Shown in pieces: positions 9,298-20,900 of a DNA stretch of 64,000 nucleotides. Numbering within the stretch: the first letter of the stretch is position 1; each line of letters starts with the position of its first letter. The stretch covers positions 170,259,861-170,323,860 of the forward strand of contig NC_081406.1 in NCBI RefSeq assembly GCF_030272615.1. Reading direction: 5' to 3'. Source of the stretch: Cryptomeria japonica (taxonomy: Eukaryota; Streptophyta; Pinopsida; Cupressales; Cupressaceae). Under the pieces are notes generated by a model. It searched no databases, was not told the DNA's origin, and was given only the letters and a program-made list of their open reading frames with translations. A program made the position numbers and the translations under genes.

Positions 9298-11690
9298 AAG
9301 ACCCCTCAAATCTAAATTTTCTAACAATTTTTCCACGGGTTCATGTTAGTTTGTACAAGAGTTCCTATTTTGTCATACGAGAACCTACCATTTGTCATAT
9401 GGGCGTGTGAAGAAACTTGTACGAGTTTATGGTGAAAATAGAGAGTTGTTTTCTATTTTATTCTATCCTCTGTCTCTTTTCTAAGCTTGTACAAGCCAGT
9501 ATTTGAACTCACACGAGTAAACTGAGCTCTCGTACGAGTAAATTGTTTTGTCGTATGGGATTATAGGAATTTTCATACGAGTAGTTGTGAAACCTCGTAC
9601 GAGTTTCTACTTTAATAGAGGAGATTTGTAACTGAGATTTAAAATTAGGCTTGGAGAAGCCCACCATATGATGTTTGATTTTTCTAACTGGTGTTTTCTT
9701 ACAGGTCTAACAAGTTGATGTAGGATTGAAGGAATTAAAGTAGGATTTGAATTTAATTTTTCTAGATTTTTCAAAGTTGGCTAAAATTAACTCATTTTAT
9801 TTTCAAGCTAAAAAGAACCTCATTAAGTTTCAATTGGTGAAAGAATCTCACATTTTAATTTAGGGGTTTAAAAGGAATCAAATTTGCAAGGTTAAAAAGA
9901 ACAACAACTTCACATTTTCCTTCTTACAAGTTAGGTTCACACTTCAAATTTTGGGGTTATAAAAAGAACAACAACAATCTTTATTTTCTTGCAAAGGTTA
10001 AAAAATTCACAATCAATACTTGTTTGCAAGATTAAAAGGAACAATCCACATTTCGTTTTCCAAAGCGATTTCCATCTCAAAGCAACGTGCATTATTTTAA
10101 GTTGACCATGATTTCATTTCCTAGATTAAACAAACAAACTACTTTGTGGAACTAAAAAGAACACCATGCTTGTTGGAGTAACATCTCCAAATAGGTCTTA
10201 GCCAATCATTGCTTTGAAAAGGATAAAAAGAACATTGTTCGCCTTGTCTCGAAAGTGATAGGTATATGCTCTCCCCTTAATTGGGTGACCAAAAAACCAA
10301 ACCACTCTTTCATGCTTTCTTTTACTTCAAACAATTAAATCCTTTAGAAGGTCCACCCTCCCGAGTTTCCCTTAGGGAACCATTAAGGCCGATGAGAGGG
10401 GAATGACCTAAGTGGGAAACAAATTTATCGCCAAGTGTTCCAATCCACTATAATCAAATGTGGAGGCTGATGAAAATCCCCTCCAACGGTTTTCTCATTG
10501 ATTAGCCTTCCCCCAATATCTTTAAGATAAGTAAAGCCTTTGTTCTAAAGGTTGGGAAGACTCCCAATGGAGTTTATCACTGAAGACCGAACAAAATCCA
10601 GATTACAAACTATAGCAATAAAGACTTTGAGCCGAGTTAGTTGCCAAACATTAGCAATATCATAGTGAAAGGGTGGGGAAGAATCCGCCCCCAAGATTAC
10701 TCACCATATATCTTCCAAGATAACTACTCAACTGTGAAGTAATTCACTTTGGGGTAATTTCTAGCAAAAGGCAAAAATATGGGCGCCCTCTAGGGGGTGA
10801 CAAGGCTATTTGAGCTGACGGAGTATCGAGACTAGTGGGATATGATATTGTCAATGAACCTTGAATAAAGAGTTTATCTGATGTGTCTTTTGTTGTAAAT
10901 CAAACTAGTGCAAACATCGGGGATTTGAAAATAGCCTCACAAAAACATACACTCAATGTTTAGCATAGGGATAATCAATATTTTCATGTGTGCTATGTCT
11001 TCTTGTCATAAATGTTAAAACATCTTGCAAATCAACCAATACAACAATCAGTTCAAAACAAAGAGCAAAGAGCAACCTTAGAGAGAAGAGAATTTCCAAC
11101 TCCAACTAAGTACCTTTAGAAAGAGGTATCAAATCATGAACTATCTTGAGATAAGATTTCATCCAAAAAAATTAAGTAGTATCCAATAGAGTGATCAAGA
11201 GTTCCATGATCCAACAAGTCTTATCAAAACAATACCTAATTCGATCCTCAAGTTGTCAAATTAAGTTTCTACATCAGGAAACCTAACTCATATCATTTGA
11301 CACACTTTATCGTGGAGGCGAGTCAAACTAAACCTCTACTTTACAAGTAAACTTGAGCATCCAAAACAAAGTATCCATATCCAACATCAACATGAACATT
11401 GATCATTTTGAATGACCACTCCCCACATTTTGAGAAGAAGAAGTCTTCATCAAAAGACTAAGTTGAAGAAGAGACAACCTAGTTCTAAGGCACTTATCAA
11501 GAGGAATAAATTTCTCTACATCAAATGTTAGCTCTTTACATCACATTGTGCATTCTTATGTCATATGCGGTTGTATATCCTAGGAAAACGCAACGAATTT
11601 GACAAAGAACCTTTGAGAAGTAGGGCTTATATTTAGAAAGCATTATTCAACCATCGCCTTAGTATCGGAGGAAGGATTAACCCCACTATG
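9298..11690 (+). other. Untranslated leader between primer-binding site and gag
   Basis: About 2.4 kb without a credible ORF. The first 300 bp hold an array of palindromic CTCGTACGAG-like motifs (9351-9603). From 9809 to 10231 the motif TAAAAAGAAC or a close variant recurs about seven times. The downstream part (about 11090-12030) reappears inverted at 23511-24450. Such a long leader is usual for Tat-type elements and may hold packaging and splicing signals; none can be identified here. Confidence 0.6.
9351..9603. repeat. Array of CTCGTACGAG-like palindromes
   Basis: Perfect 10-bp palindromes CTCGTACGAG occur at 9529-9538 and 9594-9603. Variants include ttgtacaag at 9351, gtcatacgag near 9372, cttgtacgag at 9416, gcttgtacaagc at 9485-9496, cacacgagta near 9510, gtcgtatggg at 9550 and ttcatacgag at 9572. 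The density within 250 bp is far above chance. Confidence 0.65.
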
Positions 11691-13433
11691 TTTCCAAAGT
11701 TTCTTATCACTTATAACGAGGCTTGGCCTAAGCCACCAACTCCACCAAGAACCCCAATTAAAGAAGAAGAATTCACTATGGTAGATATATTAATGCCTGC
11801 TATCACTCGATCTTAGAAAAACAAAAGGAAGGAGTCACAACTAGAATCAAGTATGAGTCATAGATTGTCCAATCCTTTTGATGAATATGCAAATATTGGA
11901 GAAACAAATATCACCAACAAACTTCTCCAAGAATGTCAAGAGAAAGCGACTTTCCAAAAACTCATAGAAAAAATTATAGAAGCAGATAAGGAAAAATATC
12001 TACTCATGCTAACTAGCAAAGGAGTCAATATTCCCGAGGATTTCGACACAAAAAACTTAAGGAATATAGATGAGACAATTTCAATAACAAGAGCGAGAAA
12101 CTATGCTTATCAAGAACAACGGAGAAAAGAAGAGACACATGACCAAGAAAACATACGCAAGCAAGATCACACCCATGAACAAGACAACACTCACAAACAA
12201 GATGATACCCGCAATTGGGACAATCTTAATGAATGAGGGGAAGCTCCCCATCGAAGGACAAATGCACCCATAGTTTCTCTTACACAAAAAATCCAAACAC
12301 TTCAAAGATAAATGTAGGACATGCAACATGGGACCATGGTGTGATATTCATTAGATGAAATTTGTCCTTATCCTTTTGATAAGAGATTGAACATGGTAAC
12401 TTTTCCCCCAAATTCAGATATACCAAAGTATGACAAATATGATGGTAAGAGTGATCCCTGTGATCACATTCAATAATTTTGTACTATGAGCTTAGAGTTT
12501 GCTCACAACGACACATACTTAATGAGATTATTCCCAAGAAGTTTGAGAGGGAAAACAATGGAGTGGTTGTCAAAACTCACACCTCCCATCAGATCATTTG
12601 ATGAGTTGGTAAACAAGTTCATAACACAATACTCCTATAACATCCAACACACAATCACCAGTTTGAATGTTTGTAACACGAAAGAAAAGAACAATGAAAC
12701 ATTCATGGTGTTTCTACAATGATGGAGGCACATGGTCTCAAGAAATCCACGAGATGTGCCTGAAAAGGAAAAGATAGAAATCTTCATAGAGAGTCTGAAT
12801 AGTGAGATGAGTTATCAACTCAAACTACAATGTATACTATCTTTTGCAAAATTAATAGAAAATGGCATCCAAGTAGAGGAAGCTTCCATCAAGAAAGGAA
12901 CATCAAAGTTCTTTAAGGAAGGTGTTAATTAATCAAATAATAACACCTTTAACAATAACAACAATTCAGACAAGTCTAAATTTTGGACAAGAAACAAAAA
13001 CATTGTCAATGATTGGGTAATCGATGCCAACAATGTAAAGTCTAAACAACCAATGTTGACTTTATCAGGAAACCCACCATCCAATAATGATAAAAAAAAA
13101 GCACTAATCAAGGAACTAAAACTTAATCAATGAAATACAAACCAAGGAGCTTCAATGTCAAACAACAACAAGAATCACCAAGGCAACAACAACAACAATC
13201 AAGGGAACAAAACAAATCAAAGAGGCAACACTAATACTTTCCTCTATCGACGAATATACAGACCATTAGGACAAACCTTAGAATCAACATTTCGAGAGCT
13301 ATTGGCAAATAAGATCATCACATTGCCAGCCACAAGAAACTTTGAATCCCAAGTCAAACCACCATGGTGAAATGACTCACATTATTGTGATTATCATCAA
13401 AACAAGGGGCATAATACAAATGATTGCATAAGG
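11690..13433 (+). pseudogene. Tat-type gag
   Basis: One frame (codons beginning at positions divisible by 3) can be followed from about 11700 through gag and into protease, broken by stops but by no frameshift. It includes an N-terminal part (KPPTPPRTPIKEEEF, then MSHRLSNPFDEYANIGE from 11853), a charged HDQENIRKQDHTHEQD-type repeat, and the retrotransposon Gag core at 12486-12932 (LFPRSLRGKTMEWLSKL; FDELVNKFITQYSYN). A knuckle follows at 13386-13427. Gag forms the particle that packages the RNA. Stops such as TAG at 11814 and TGA at 12721 look like C-to-T changes; the inverted sister copy has CAG at the first site. Confidence 0.8.
13386..13427 (+). pseudogene. Gag zinc knuckle, CX2HX4HX4C variant
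   Basis: The frame reads CDYHQNKGHNTNDC, with His in place of the second Cys of the standard CCHC knuckle. The same spacing and substitution occur in the minus-strand element (CRLHNTNQHSELQC near 47070). An in-frame TGA sits just upstream at about 13368. Confidence 0.7.
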
Positions 13434-14339
13434 TTGAAGAACATAGTCCAAGACATGATAGACAAGGGCGACTTTATGTTCAATGGTCATAAAACCAATG
13501 TTGACCATGAGGCTTTAAAAAACCCTCTTCCTAATTATGACAAGGGAGGAGCATCAACATCCAAGAATACCAAAGGTTCTTGTATTAATGACATATACGA
13601 AAACACCATCAATCACATACCAGTATATGACAATCAAGTGAATGTCATAAAAATCAAAGACAAACAAGAACATGTGTCGATAAATGTGACAACAAGAGCG
13701 CAAAAATATGTCTTGAAAAGGAACACGTCAACATCAACAACTCTTCCCAAGACTCAATATAACTTGGTTGATCAACTACGAAGAACACCCGCTCAAATAT
13801 TTATACTCGAGTTACTTAAACTTTCACCAAAACATAAGGATTTTTTGGAGCAATCTCTTATCAAAACAACTGTTCCAAATAATTTGGATATTAATCGATT
13901 CCAAACCATGTTGGCCCATATGAAGGTGCAACACAATATATCTTTTTCTGAACATGATGATGTGTCCTTGAATCATCCGCATAATATCCCACTACATATC
14001 AAGGTCTTAGTCTATAAACATTGGGTAAAAAGAGTATTAATAGATGGAGGAGTGGGTCTCAACATTTGTACTCTAAAACTTATCCATGCATTGGGCTTCT
14101 CTGAGCAGGCTATTGATCCCAAAAAGAAAATCACTATCAAAGCTTATGATGATGAAGAGAGATCATCTGAAGGAACTATAATACTACCCATTCAGGTAGG
14201 TACTATAAAAAAAGACACCATGTGCCAAGTCTTGGACATAGACTTGACATACAATATACTATTGGGTCATCCATGGATCTATGAAATGCAAGCGACGCCT
14301 TCCACGTACCATCAATGTATCAAGTTCCCCTACAATTAA
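13434..14339 (+). pseudogene. Tat-type protease region
   Basis: A 301-codon open stretch continues gag in the same frame. The active-site motif is VLIDGGVGLNIC (GAT at 14043-14045), with Gly in place of the usual Ser or Thr after Asp, as in many plant Tat-type elements. The flap-side strand is LDIDLTYNILLGHPWIYEM near the end. Upstream, LDQLRRTPAQIFILELL-type sequence is a recognisable pre-protease motif (here VDQLRRTPAQIFILELL). The domain would cut the polyprotein. It ends at TAA (14337-14339), after which the linker to RT is decayed. Confidence 0.75.
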
Positions 14340-15859
14340 TAGGAAATTTCAATATCTGTAGATAATAACCCTTTTCGGTATTGCAATGCTATGGGGATAG
14401 CTCAAGATAGCTTGGTTCCACACAACAGGGAGGCCCAAGCTTCCTCAACATCCAACCATCAAGAAGAACTCAAGTCCCTATCCATGAACTTCAAGCAAAA
14501 GATGAAAATAAAGGACCAAGGCATGGGGGAGTACTCTTTTGAACCCTAGTGTCTATCTGAATTGCCAACTTCACCAAGGTCTTATGGACAACCTTCCACA
14601 TCAAGACATCAGGAAACATAATCCCTCACAAAGTTTGATGGTAAATTTATCCAAATGGGCACACTGGCTGAAGAATCAGAAGATAAAGACATCCTTAGTT
14701 GGCTATACAAAGATGAGGAAGAAATCATAGCTGCTACCATAGAAGTGGTCGTACCAACATAACAATATGGCAATGGGTTCTAGATCATACAATAAATGGG
14801 ATACAAAGGAAAATGACCTATTGGCAAGCATCAAGAAGGCATCACAAAACCCATACAACCCCATTCACAATTTGCAAAAGACAAAACTGGACTTGGGTAT
14901 GGCTAACATATTCCCCCTATGCAGAAGTAAAATCACCATCAAAAACCTCAATGGAAGGCAAAGAAAAAATGTAACGAAGACTCATCGAAAGAAGCACTAC
15001 ACCAAGCACCAAAAAAGACAAGGAAAGAGCAACAACATCAAGAAAATGAGAAACGACAAGAAAAACTCACTATCCAAAAGGAGGAAGCTTCTTATAAAAA
15101 AGTACATCATGTACAAGAACCTAATCAAACCAAGGTTGAGCCACAACCTAAAGAAAATGGTACTCATAAAAAAGAAACAATGTACAAACAAATTCAAAGA
15201 GTACAAGAAAGTACCAATCCTGAATCCGAACAAGCTACTAAACTTGTGTCAATTATTAGTGATGTTTTCTCACCATACAATATACCTGTCAGATTTAGCG
15301 AGATAACCTGGGACAATGATTTTGAAACCGATTCCAATGAATATGAGTGGGATAGTTGTTCTGATGTTACTAAAGATATTGAGGTGGATACAATCCATGC
15401 ATGCACACCCCTTTCTTAGGAGGGACGAGGCTCAAGATCTCGATCATTTGAATTCGAACCACAACATATATACGAGGCTAGTGAGAATGCGCAACGACAA
15501 TACGAACAAGGCAATATCGAGGAAAGTACCATCAAAGACCTTGAGAATATCATAGACCTCACTAATATCCCAAACAACTATGATGATGTCTCCATCATGA
15601 CACTTACAACAAATGATCTTAACCCACCAAATGACTCCCTGCTGCTCATATATCCCAATCTCATAGACTGGGAAGAACCCGAACATCATGATATACCAAT
15701 ATTCTCGAATGATGAATCAATTGTCCAATACCTGGCTCAATCAAACCAGAAACATTCTCCACTAGTGAACAACATAACGATATCTGCAATCAAGAGAGTG
15801 CCAAGTCTCTCAATCGCAAAAATAAAATAAACAATGGATCTAATGGTGAAAACTAGTTA
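14340..15859 (+). pseudogene. Decayed linker between protease and reverse transcriptase
   Basis: About 1.5 kb of polyprotein-like sequence with shifting short frames (14539-14730, 14767-15306, 15180-15419, 15597-15830). It is rich in Lys, Gln and Asn early and acidic later (IDWEEPEHHDIPIFSNDES). No domain is recognised. In Tat/Ogre-type elements this interval is variable and can hold an intron; no clear splice pair was identified. Confidence 0.5.
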
Positions 15860-17020
15860 ATGGCAGTATTAGATCAAAAAAGAGTAAAAATAAAGGACGT
15901 ATATGAGGGTGAAAACATTTTTGAGACACCTAAACATGGGAGACTTGATACTCTTCTTGAACATTACCAGGAGAGGTCACCAATATTGATTAAGCCAACT
16001 CAACCAATAAATATTAGCACTGAAGCAACAGTCAAAACCATACATCTGGCAGAATCACTCACAAAAAAAGAACAACCATATTTTATCAAATTCTTCAAGG
16101 AGAAGCAAATTAATTTTGATTGGTCTTATGTTGACATGCCAGGGGTAGATCCAAATCTAATCATGCATCACTTATCCATTTATCCTGGATCTAAACCTGT
16201 CAAGCAGAAATTAAGAAAGATGAATCCACATGTGGCATTATTGGTCAAAGAAGAACTGAAAAAGTTATTAGATGTCGGATTCATCCGGTGTATAGACTAT
16301 GTTGAATGGATCTCAAACATTGTACCGGTTTCTAAACTCGACAAAAGTATCAAAATATGCACAAACTTTAGGGATGTCAACAAATCATGTTCGAAGGATG
16401 ACTTTCCTTTGCCAAGCATCGACACTATTGTAGATATCACAACAGGACATGCAATGTTATCATTAATGGATGGTTTCTCAGGCTATAACCAAATCAAGAT
16501 AGCCCTAGAGGATCAAGATAAAACTACATTCACCTATCCATGGGGAACATATTGTTGGAACGTCATGCCTTTTTGCTTGAAAAATGTTGGTGCAACTTAT
16601 CAAAGAGCCACGACAACAATCTTCCATGACATGATGCATACTTTCATTGAGGATTATGTGTTTGATTTGCTGGCTAAATCATGCACCAGAGTAGAACACC
16701 TGGGCATCCTAGATAAAATCTTTCAATGATTGGAGCAATTCAAGGACATATTAAACCCTAAGAAGTGTGTCTTCGGAGTCATATTCAACAAACTGTTGGG
16801 CTACATTGTATCAGAAAAGGGCATCGAAGTAGATCCAACAAAGGTTCAACCTATCAAGGAGATGCCACCTCCTTAAAACATCAACCAACTACGATCTCTA
16901 CAGGGCAGGCTACAATCCATCAGACAATTTATTGCCCTGTTAGCAGATAAATGTCTTTCATTCAATCATCTGCTTCATAAGAATATACCTTTCAGATGGG
17001 AAGATAAGTGTGTAGAATCA
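15860..17020 (+). pseudogene. Tat-type reverse transcriptase (inactive)
   Basis: The frame is open for 289 codons to TGA at 16727 and then continues in the same frame past a second stop near 16875. Motifs in order: NPHVALLVKEELKKLLDVGF, WISNIVPVSKLD, the motif A region LSLMDGFSGYNQIKIA with its catalytic Asp, TYCWNVMPFCLKNVGATYQR, and the YxDD site. The last reads TAT GTG TTT GAT (16655-16666), Tyr-Val-Phe-Asp, so one of the two catalytic Asp residues is gone. NPKKCVFGV and LLGYIVSEKGIEVDP follow. RT would copy the element RNA into DNA; this one cannot. The TGA at 16727 fits a CGA-to-TGA change, the later TAA does not. Confidence 0.85.
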
Positions 17021-17404
17021 TTCCACCATCTCAAACAATATCTGATGAATCCACCAGTTTTGGTACCACCAATAGCAGGCAAGCCACTCATTCTTTATAT
17101 ATCAACAACAAAAGTATCATTGGGGGCACTACTAGCACAAGAAGAACTAGTAGGCAAAGAAAGGGCTATCCATTACATCAGTAGGACTTTGAACGGATAT
17201 GAACTCAATTATACATGCATCAAAAAGGCTTGCTTAGCAGTGGTGTTGGCTTCTCAAAAGTTTTGCCACTATATGTTAGCCCACACAATCAAGCTGGTAG
17301 CAAAAATTGATCCTCTCAAGTATCTACTTAGCAAGGCAGCTCTCACAGGAAGATTAGCTAAATGGGTCATGATTCTAAGTGAGTTTGATATTCAGTACAC
17401 ATAA
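17021..17404 (+). pseudogene. First (gypsy-type) RNase H domain, degenerate
   Basis: Continues in the RT frame: VLVPPIAGKPLILYISTT, ALLAQEELVGKERAIHYISR, LNGYELNYTCIKKACLAVV, and AKWVMILSEFDIQYT at the end. The expected catalytic Asp of the first strand is replaced (LYISTT rather than a YxDAS-type motif). This is typical of Tat elements, where this domain acts as a connection and a second RNase H does the cutting. Two stops in a row (TAA TGA at 17402-17407) separate it from the next domain. Confidence 0.75.
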
Positions 17405-17479
17405 TGATGCGCTATCAAAGGACAGGTAATTGCAGATCAACTGGCAGAAGCACCATTACAAGACCAACAACCACTACAG

Positions 17480-17940
17480 GTGGAATTTCTAGACATGGAT
17501 GTGCTCACTATCACCCCCAAGCAATGTACCCTGTACTTTGATGGATCCTATACACAACATGGATCGGGTGCTGACATCCTATTCGTTACTCTAGAGGGGC
17601 ACACAATTCCAAGATCTTACAGGCTGATGTTCCTTGTACCAACAACATTGCTGAATATGAAGCCCTAGTAGTCGGAATCAAGGTAGTTGTCGAATGGAGA
17701 ATCACATTATTGAAAGTCTATGGGGATTCTCAATTATTTATCAACCAGATCAACGATGACTATTAGATGAAAGATGATAAGCTAATGCCTTACAAGAGAA
17801 TGGTGGATGACTTCAAAAAGTACTTTGTGCACATCACCTTTGAGAAAATTCCAAGATTGGACAACAGAGTTGTCGATACAATGGCCACCATCGCCTCACT
17901 TCTACAAATTCTAGATAAACAAAATCATTACGAATTCTAG
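17480..17940 (+). pseudogene. Second RNase H (plant/archaeal-type) of the Tat lineage
   Basis: A second RNase H fold lies directly after the first. All four acidic positions are present: CTLYFDGSYTQHGSG (GAT at 17540), NNIAEYEALVVGI (about 17644-17680), LLKVYGDSQLFI (GAT at 17725) and RLDNRVVDTMATIAS (GAT at 17875). A one-base frameshift between 17620 and 17650 separates the first Asp from the rest, and a TAG at 17764 interrupts INDDY. This enzyme removes RNA from RNA-DNA hybrids in reverse transcription. The extra domain is the marker of the Tat group. Confidence 0.8.
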
Positions 17941-18059
17941 GTAGAGAAATTGTTTTTCTGAGCTTATGATAATTTTGCATCAATTCCCCTCTATACGGGA
18001 AGACCTATGACTATCTCAAAAACAATACTGTCCCACCCGACCTATCTCGCAACCAAAAA

Positions 18060-19240
18060 CAAAACGCCCACTACACCTTAACTGCTAACACACTTTACCG
18101 CCGAGGTTTAGATGGTAATCTTCTTCGATGCCTCGATCGTAATGAATCTAACTCTACCTTACATGAGCTTCATGAAGGTATATTTGGTACGCATTCAAGT
18201 GGTCCTACTCTCACCAAGAAACTTCTGAGAATGGGATATTACTGACTGGCAATGGAAAGAGAGTCCTATCAATTTACTAAGAAATGTCCTAAATGTCAAA
18301 TTCACGGTAACCTCATACATGCACCAACATAGGAGCTGCGACCGTTCACAACATCTTGGCCTTTCTGTCAATGGGGACTCAATCTAGTAGGAAAGATTCA
18401 TCCTTCCTCTTCAAATGGGCATAAGTTCATTATCACCGCCACAGAGTACTTCACGAAGTGGATCGAGGTAGTCCCGATGACCACCGTAACTGGAAAATAG
18501 ATCTCATCATTCATCCTCAACTATCTCATTTGTAGATATGACATTCCCAGTTCCATCATCACAGATAATGGACGTCCTTTCAAGAATCAAGATGTGCGAG
18601 AGATATGTGAACGATTCAAAATCCAACATCGCTTCTCCACACCATGCTGCCCACAGGGGAATGGCCAAGAAGAAGCATCAAACAAAACAATCCTAAAAAA
18701 TCCTCAAGAAAACAATAAATGATGTTGGCAAGGATTGGCATGTGCAACTCAATCTGGGACTTTGGGCCTACAAAACGCGTATCCACACACCTAAAGGGGC
18801 TACACCATATTCATTGGTGTATGGTTCAGAAGTAATTCTACCTCTTGAGGTAGAAATCCCATCTGTCCAAGTATCTTTGAAGGGCCTCATACCAGATGAG
18901 GAATATCAAGTGAATATGTTGCAAGAACCAGAGCTTCTTGATGAAAAATGACAACGTGCCTATCACCATCTCATGGTATATCAACAACAAATGTACAAGA
19001 GCTATAATCACAAAGTCATCCCAAGGGCTTTCAAAATTGGTGATCTTTTCTTAAAGGAAAATCCCAAAAATCAGTAAGATAGAGAAAAGAAGGGGAAGTT
19101 TAAACCTAACTGGTTAGGGCCATTTGTCATCATATTAGCCTATCGATCAAGAGCATATCAATAGTCAACTTCAGAAGGGGACGTGCTTGATGAACCAACC
19201 AACAACATCCATCTGAAGAAATTCTACACTTAAGTTGTCA
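18060..19240 (+). pseudogene. Integrase (inactive)
   Basis: An N-terminal HHCC zinc-binding part is visible (HELHEGIFGTHSSG, then KKCPKCQIHG). The core has QWGLNLVGKI, where the first catalytic Asp is Asn (AAT at 18381-18383), then TDNGRPF (Asp, GAT at 18564) and NGQEEASNKTIL (Glu, GAA at 18672), with exactly 35 residues between the last two, matching DX35E. Stops interrupt at YY*LAME, PT*ELRPF and GK*ISSF. A one-base insertion near 18700 shifts the frame into 18742-18951 (LWAYKTRIHTPKGATPYSLV). The C-terminal part ends with KPNWLGPFVI and VDEPTNNIHLKKFY-type sequence. No chromodomain is seen. Confidence 0.85.
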
Positions 19241-19302
19241 AATGCATTGATCAAGCAAGAAAGCAAAAAATAAAAAATAAAAGTATCAAAAATCGTCACT
19301 AG

Positions 19303-19440
19303 GGTGAAAACCCGACAAAAAGGCACCTTGTGACACAAAAAAAATAAAAAATCAGAAAAATACAAAAAAATAAAAAATTAAAAGTACAATAAAAACAAAT
19401 GGTGAAAACCTGGCAACAAGCACCACTTGTGAGAGAACAA
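19303..19440 (+). repeat. Paired GGTGAAAACC motif, 98 bp apart
   Basis: ggtgaaaacc followed by cgacaaaaaggcaccttgtga at the first site (19303) and a close variant with caccacttgtgag at the second (19401). The space between is A-rich with AAATAAAAAAT runs. It may be a duplicated processing or structural signal after the integrase stop. Confidence 0.5.
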
Positions 19441-20097
19441 CTCTTCTATCTATTAATACTCGCATCCTATCTTTGATCCATATAATCGAAACCAATAGCC
19501 ATCGCAGAATGCATATACACGCAGTATCAATCCTGGACATAGTTAGCGTAGTCATTGTCCTTGATTATTTGATTAGTTATCCACATCATATCCCACCATG
19601 GCTTGGTGATCAATTGTACATATCCATATAGAGTACTATCTAGAGTGGGGGAAGGTTTGTAACCTCGCCAGAGGCATTTTTCCTTGAGGGTTTTTCAACA
19701 TCAGAACAAACACATAGCAAGACAACAAGGATCAAAACAACCAACAAATGATAACGACAGTGCAAGAAGACTAGATATCATGGAATTAAACTGATTGGAA
19801 TTGAACAACAAATCTATTTGCAAGATGTTTTACTTGACAAGAATACACTTCCAATAGCATGCATGCTTACTTATGGTTGTTAATTTTTGCTTATCATATC
19901 TCTTGAGCACCTCCAGGATGTCTTACAACTAGAGAAGCAAGGAAGGAATGTGATGTTTTATTTGTCTACTATATGTGAGTGAAGCCTTTTACCATACAAA
20001 TTTTTCCTATGAAGCAATCGGGTGGTATATCATTGAGGACATTTTGGATTTGTATGGGACAAAGGTTAACTCTTGTCTGTTTACGCAAGCAACACTC

Positions 20098-20220
20098 AGG
20101 TCATCTTGGTTCAATTATACCTTGACGCTTGTGTCGTCTTGCAATATAAAAAGTCATGTAAGTTATACTTAGGTCATTATGGTTCAATTATACCATGATG
20201 CTTGTATCAAATTACAACAA
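20098..20220 (+). repeat. 73-bp imperfect direct duplication
   Basis: Units at 20098 and 20171 both begin aggtcat, followed by ggttcaattatacc. It forms part of the repeat-rich 3' region of the Tat element. Confidence 0.65.
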
Positions 20221-20552
20221 ATCAAGGGCCGATGATGAAAACACAGGAAGCACTGGTACTTTGATCACAACATATGGCAATATTGAGAACGAGAATGCAT
20301 ATTAAGCTTTGCATTAGCTGCACATCATTATCATATTAATCTTGCATTAGGTTGCATATCATTTTAATCTTTCATTAGTATCATTATCATTTACACATCA
20401 TTTTCAAGATACGTCTCATTTTCAAGATACATCTCATTATCATCATCTAGTCACATTCATCATTGCATCCATCACATGCATATCTATCGCATCATCATGG
20501 AATCTTTCTTCACTTTCATATCTTCATCATTCTTCCAGCTATCATCTATCAT

Positions 20553-20900
20553 GATGTATCTTTCTTGAAACTAGATGTTTTGATCAACTCTTATATAAGA
20601 TATATCGTTCCTGAAACCATACAGTTTGATCATCTTTATCTTATATAGGAGGTGTCATTCCTGAAACCAGACTTGATCTCAATATTATCAATCCAATCAA
20701 TCTTATCAATTCTATCAATCCATTTCTTTTGATCTATTCTATCATATCTTATACAAGATGTATCTTTCCTGAAACCAGATGTTTTGATCATGTCTTATAT
20801 AGGATATATCATTCATGAAACCAAACGCTTTGATCATCTTTATCTTATACATGAGGTGTCATTCCTGAAACTAGACTTGGACCTTAATCTTATCAATTCT
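20553..20900 (+). repeat. Nested repeat with 204-bp period and TTCCTGAAACCA core
   Basis: Two longer units begin at 20553 and 20757 with gatgtatctttc. Inside each, a shorter motif ttcctgaaacca plus tcttatata recurs about three times. It is a typical layered duplication, non-coding. Confidence 0.7.

Noticed and set aside
12081-12329. Minus-strand ORFs opposite gag and protease (also near 12929-13111, 14997-15233 and 15444-15689)
   Set aside because: They are shadows of the plus-strand polyprotein frame with hydrophobic, non-conserved translations.
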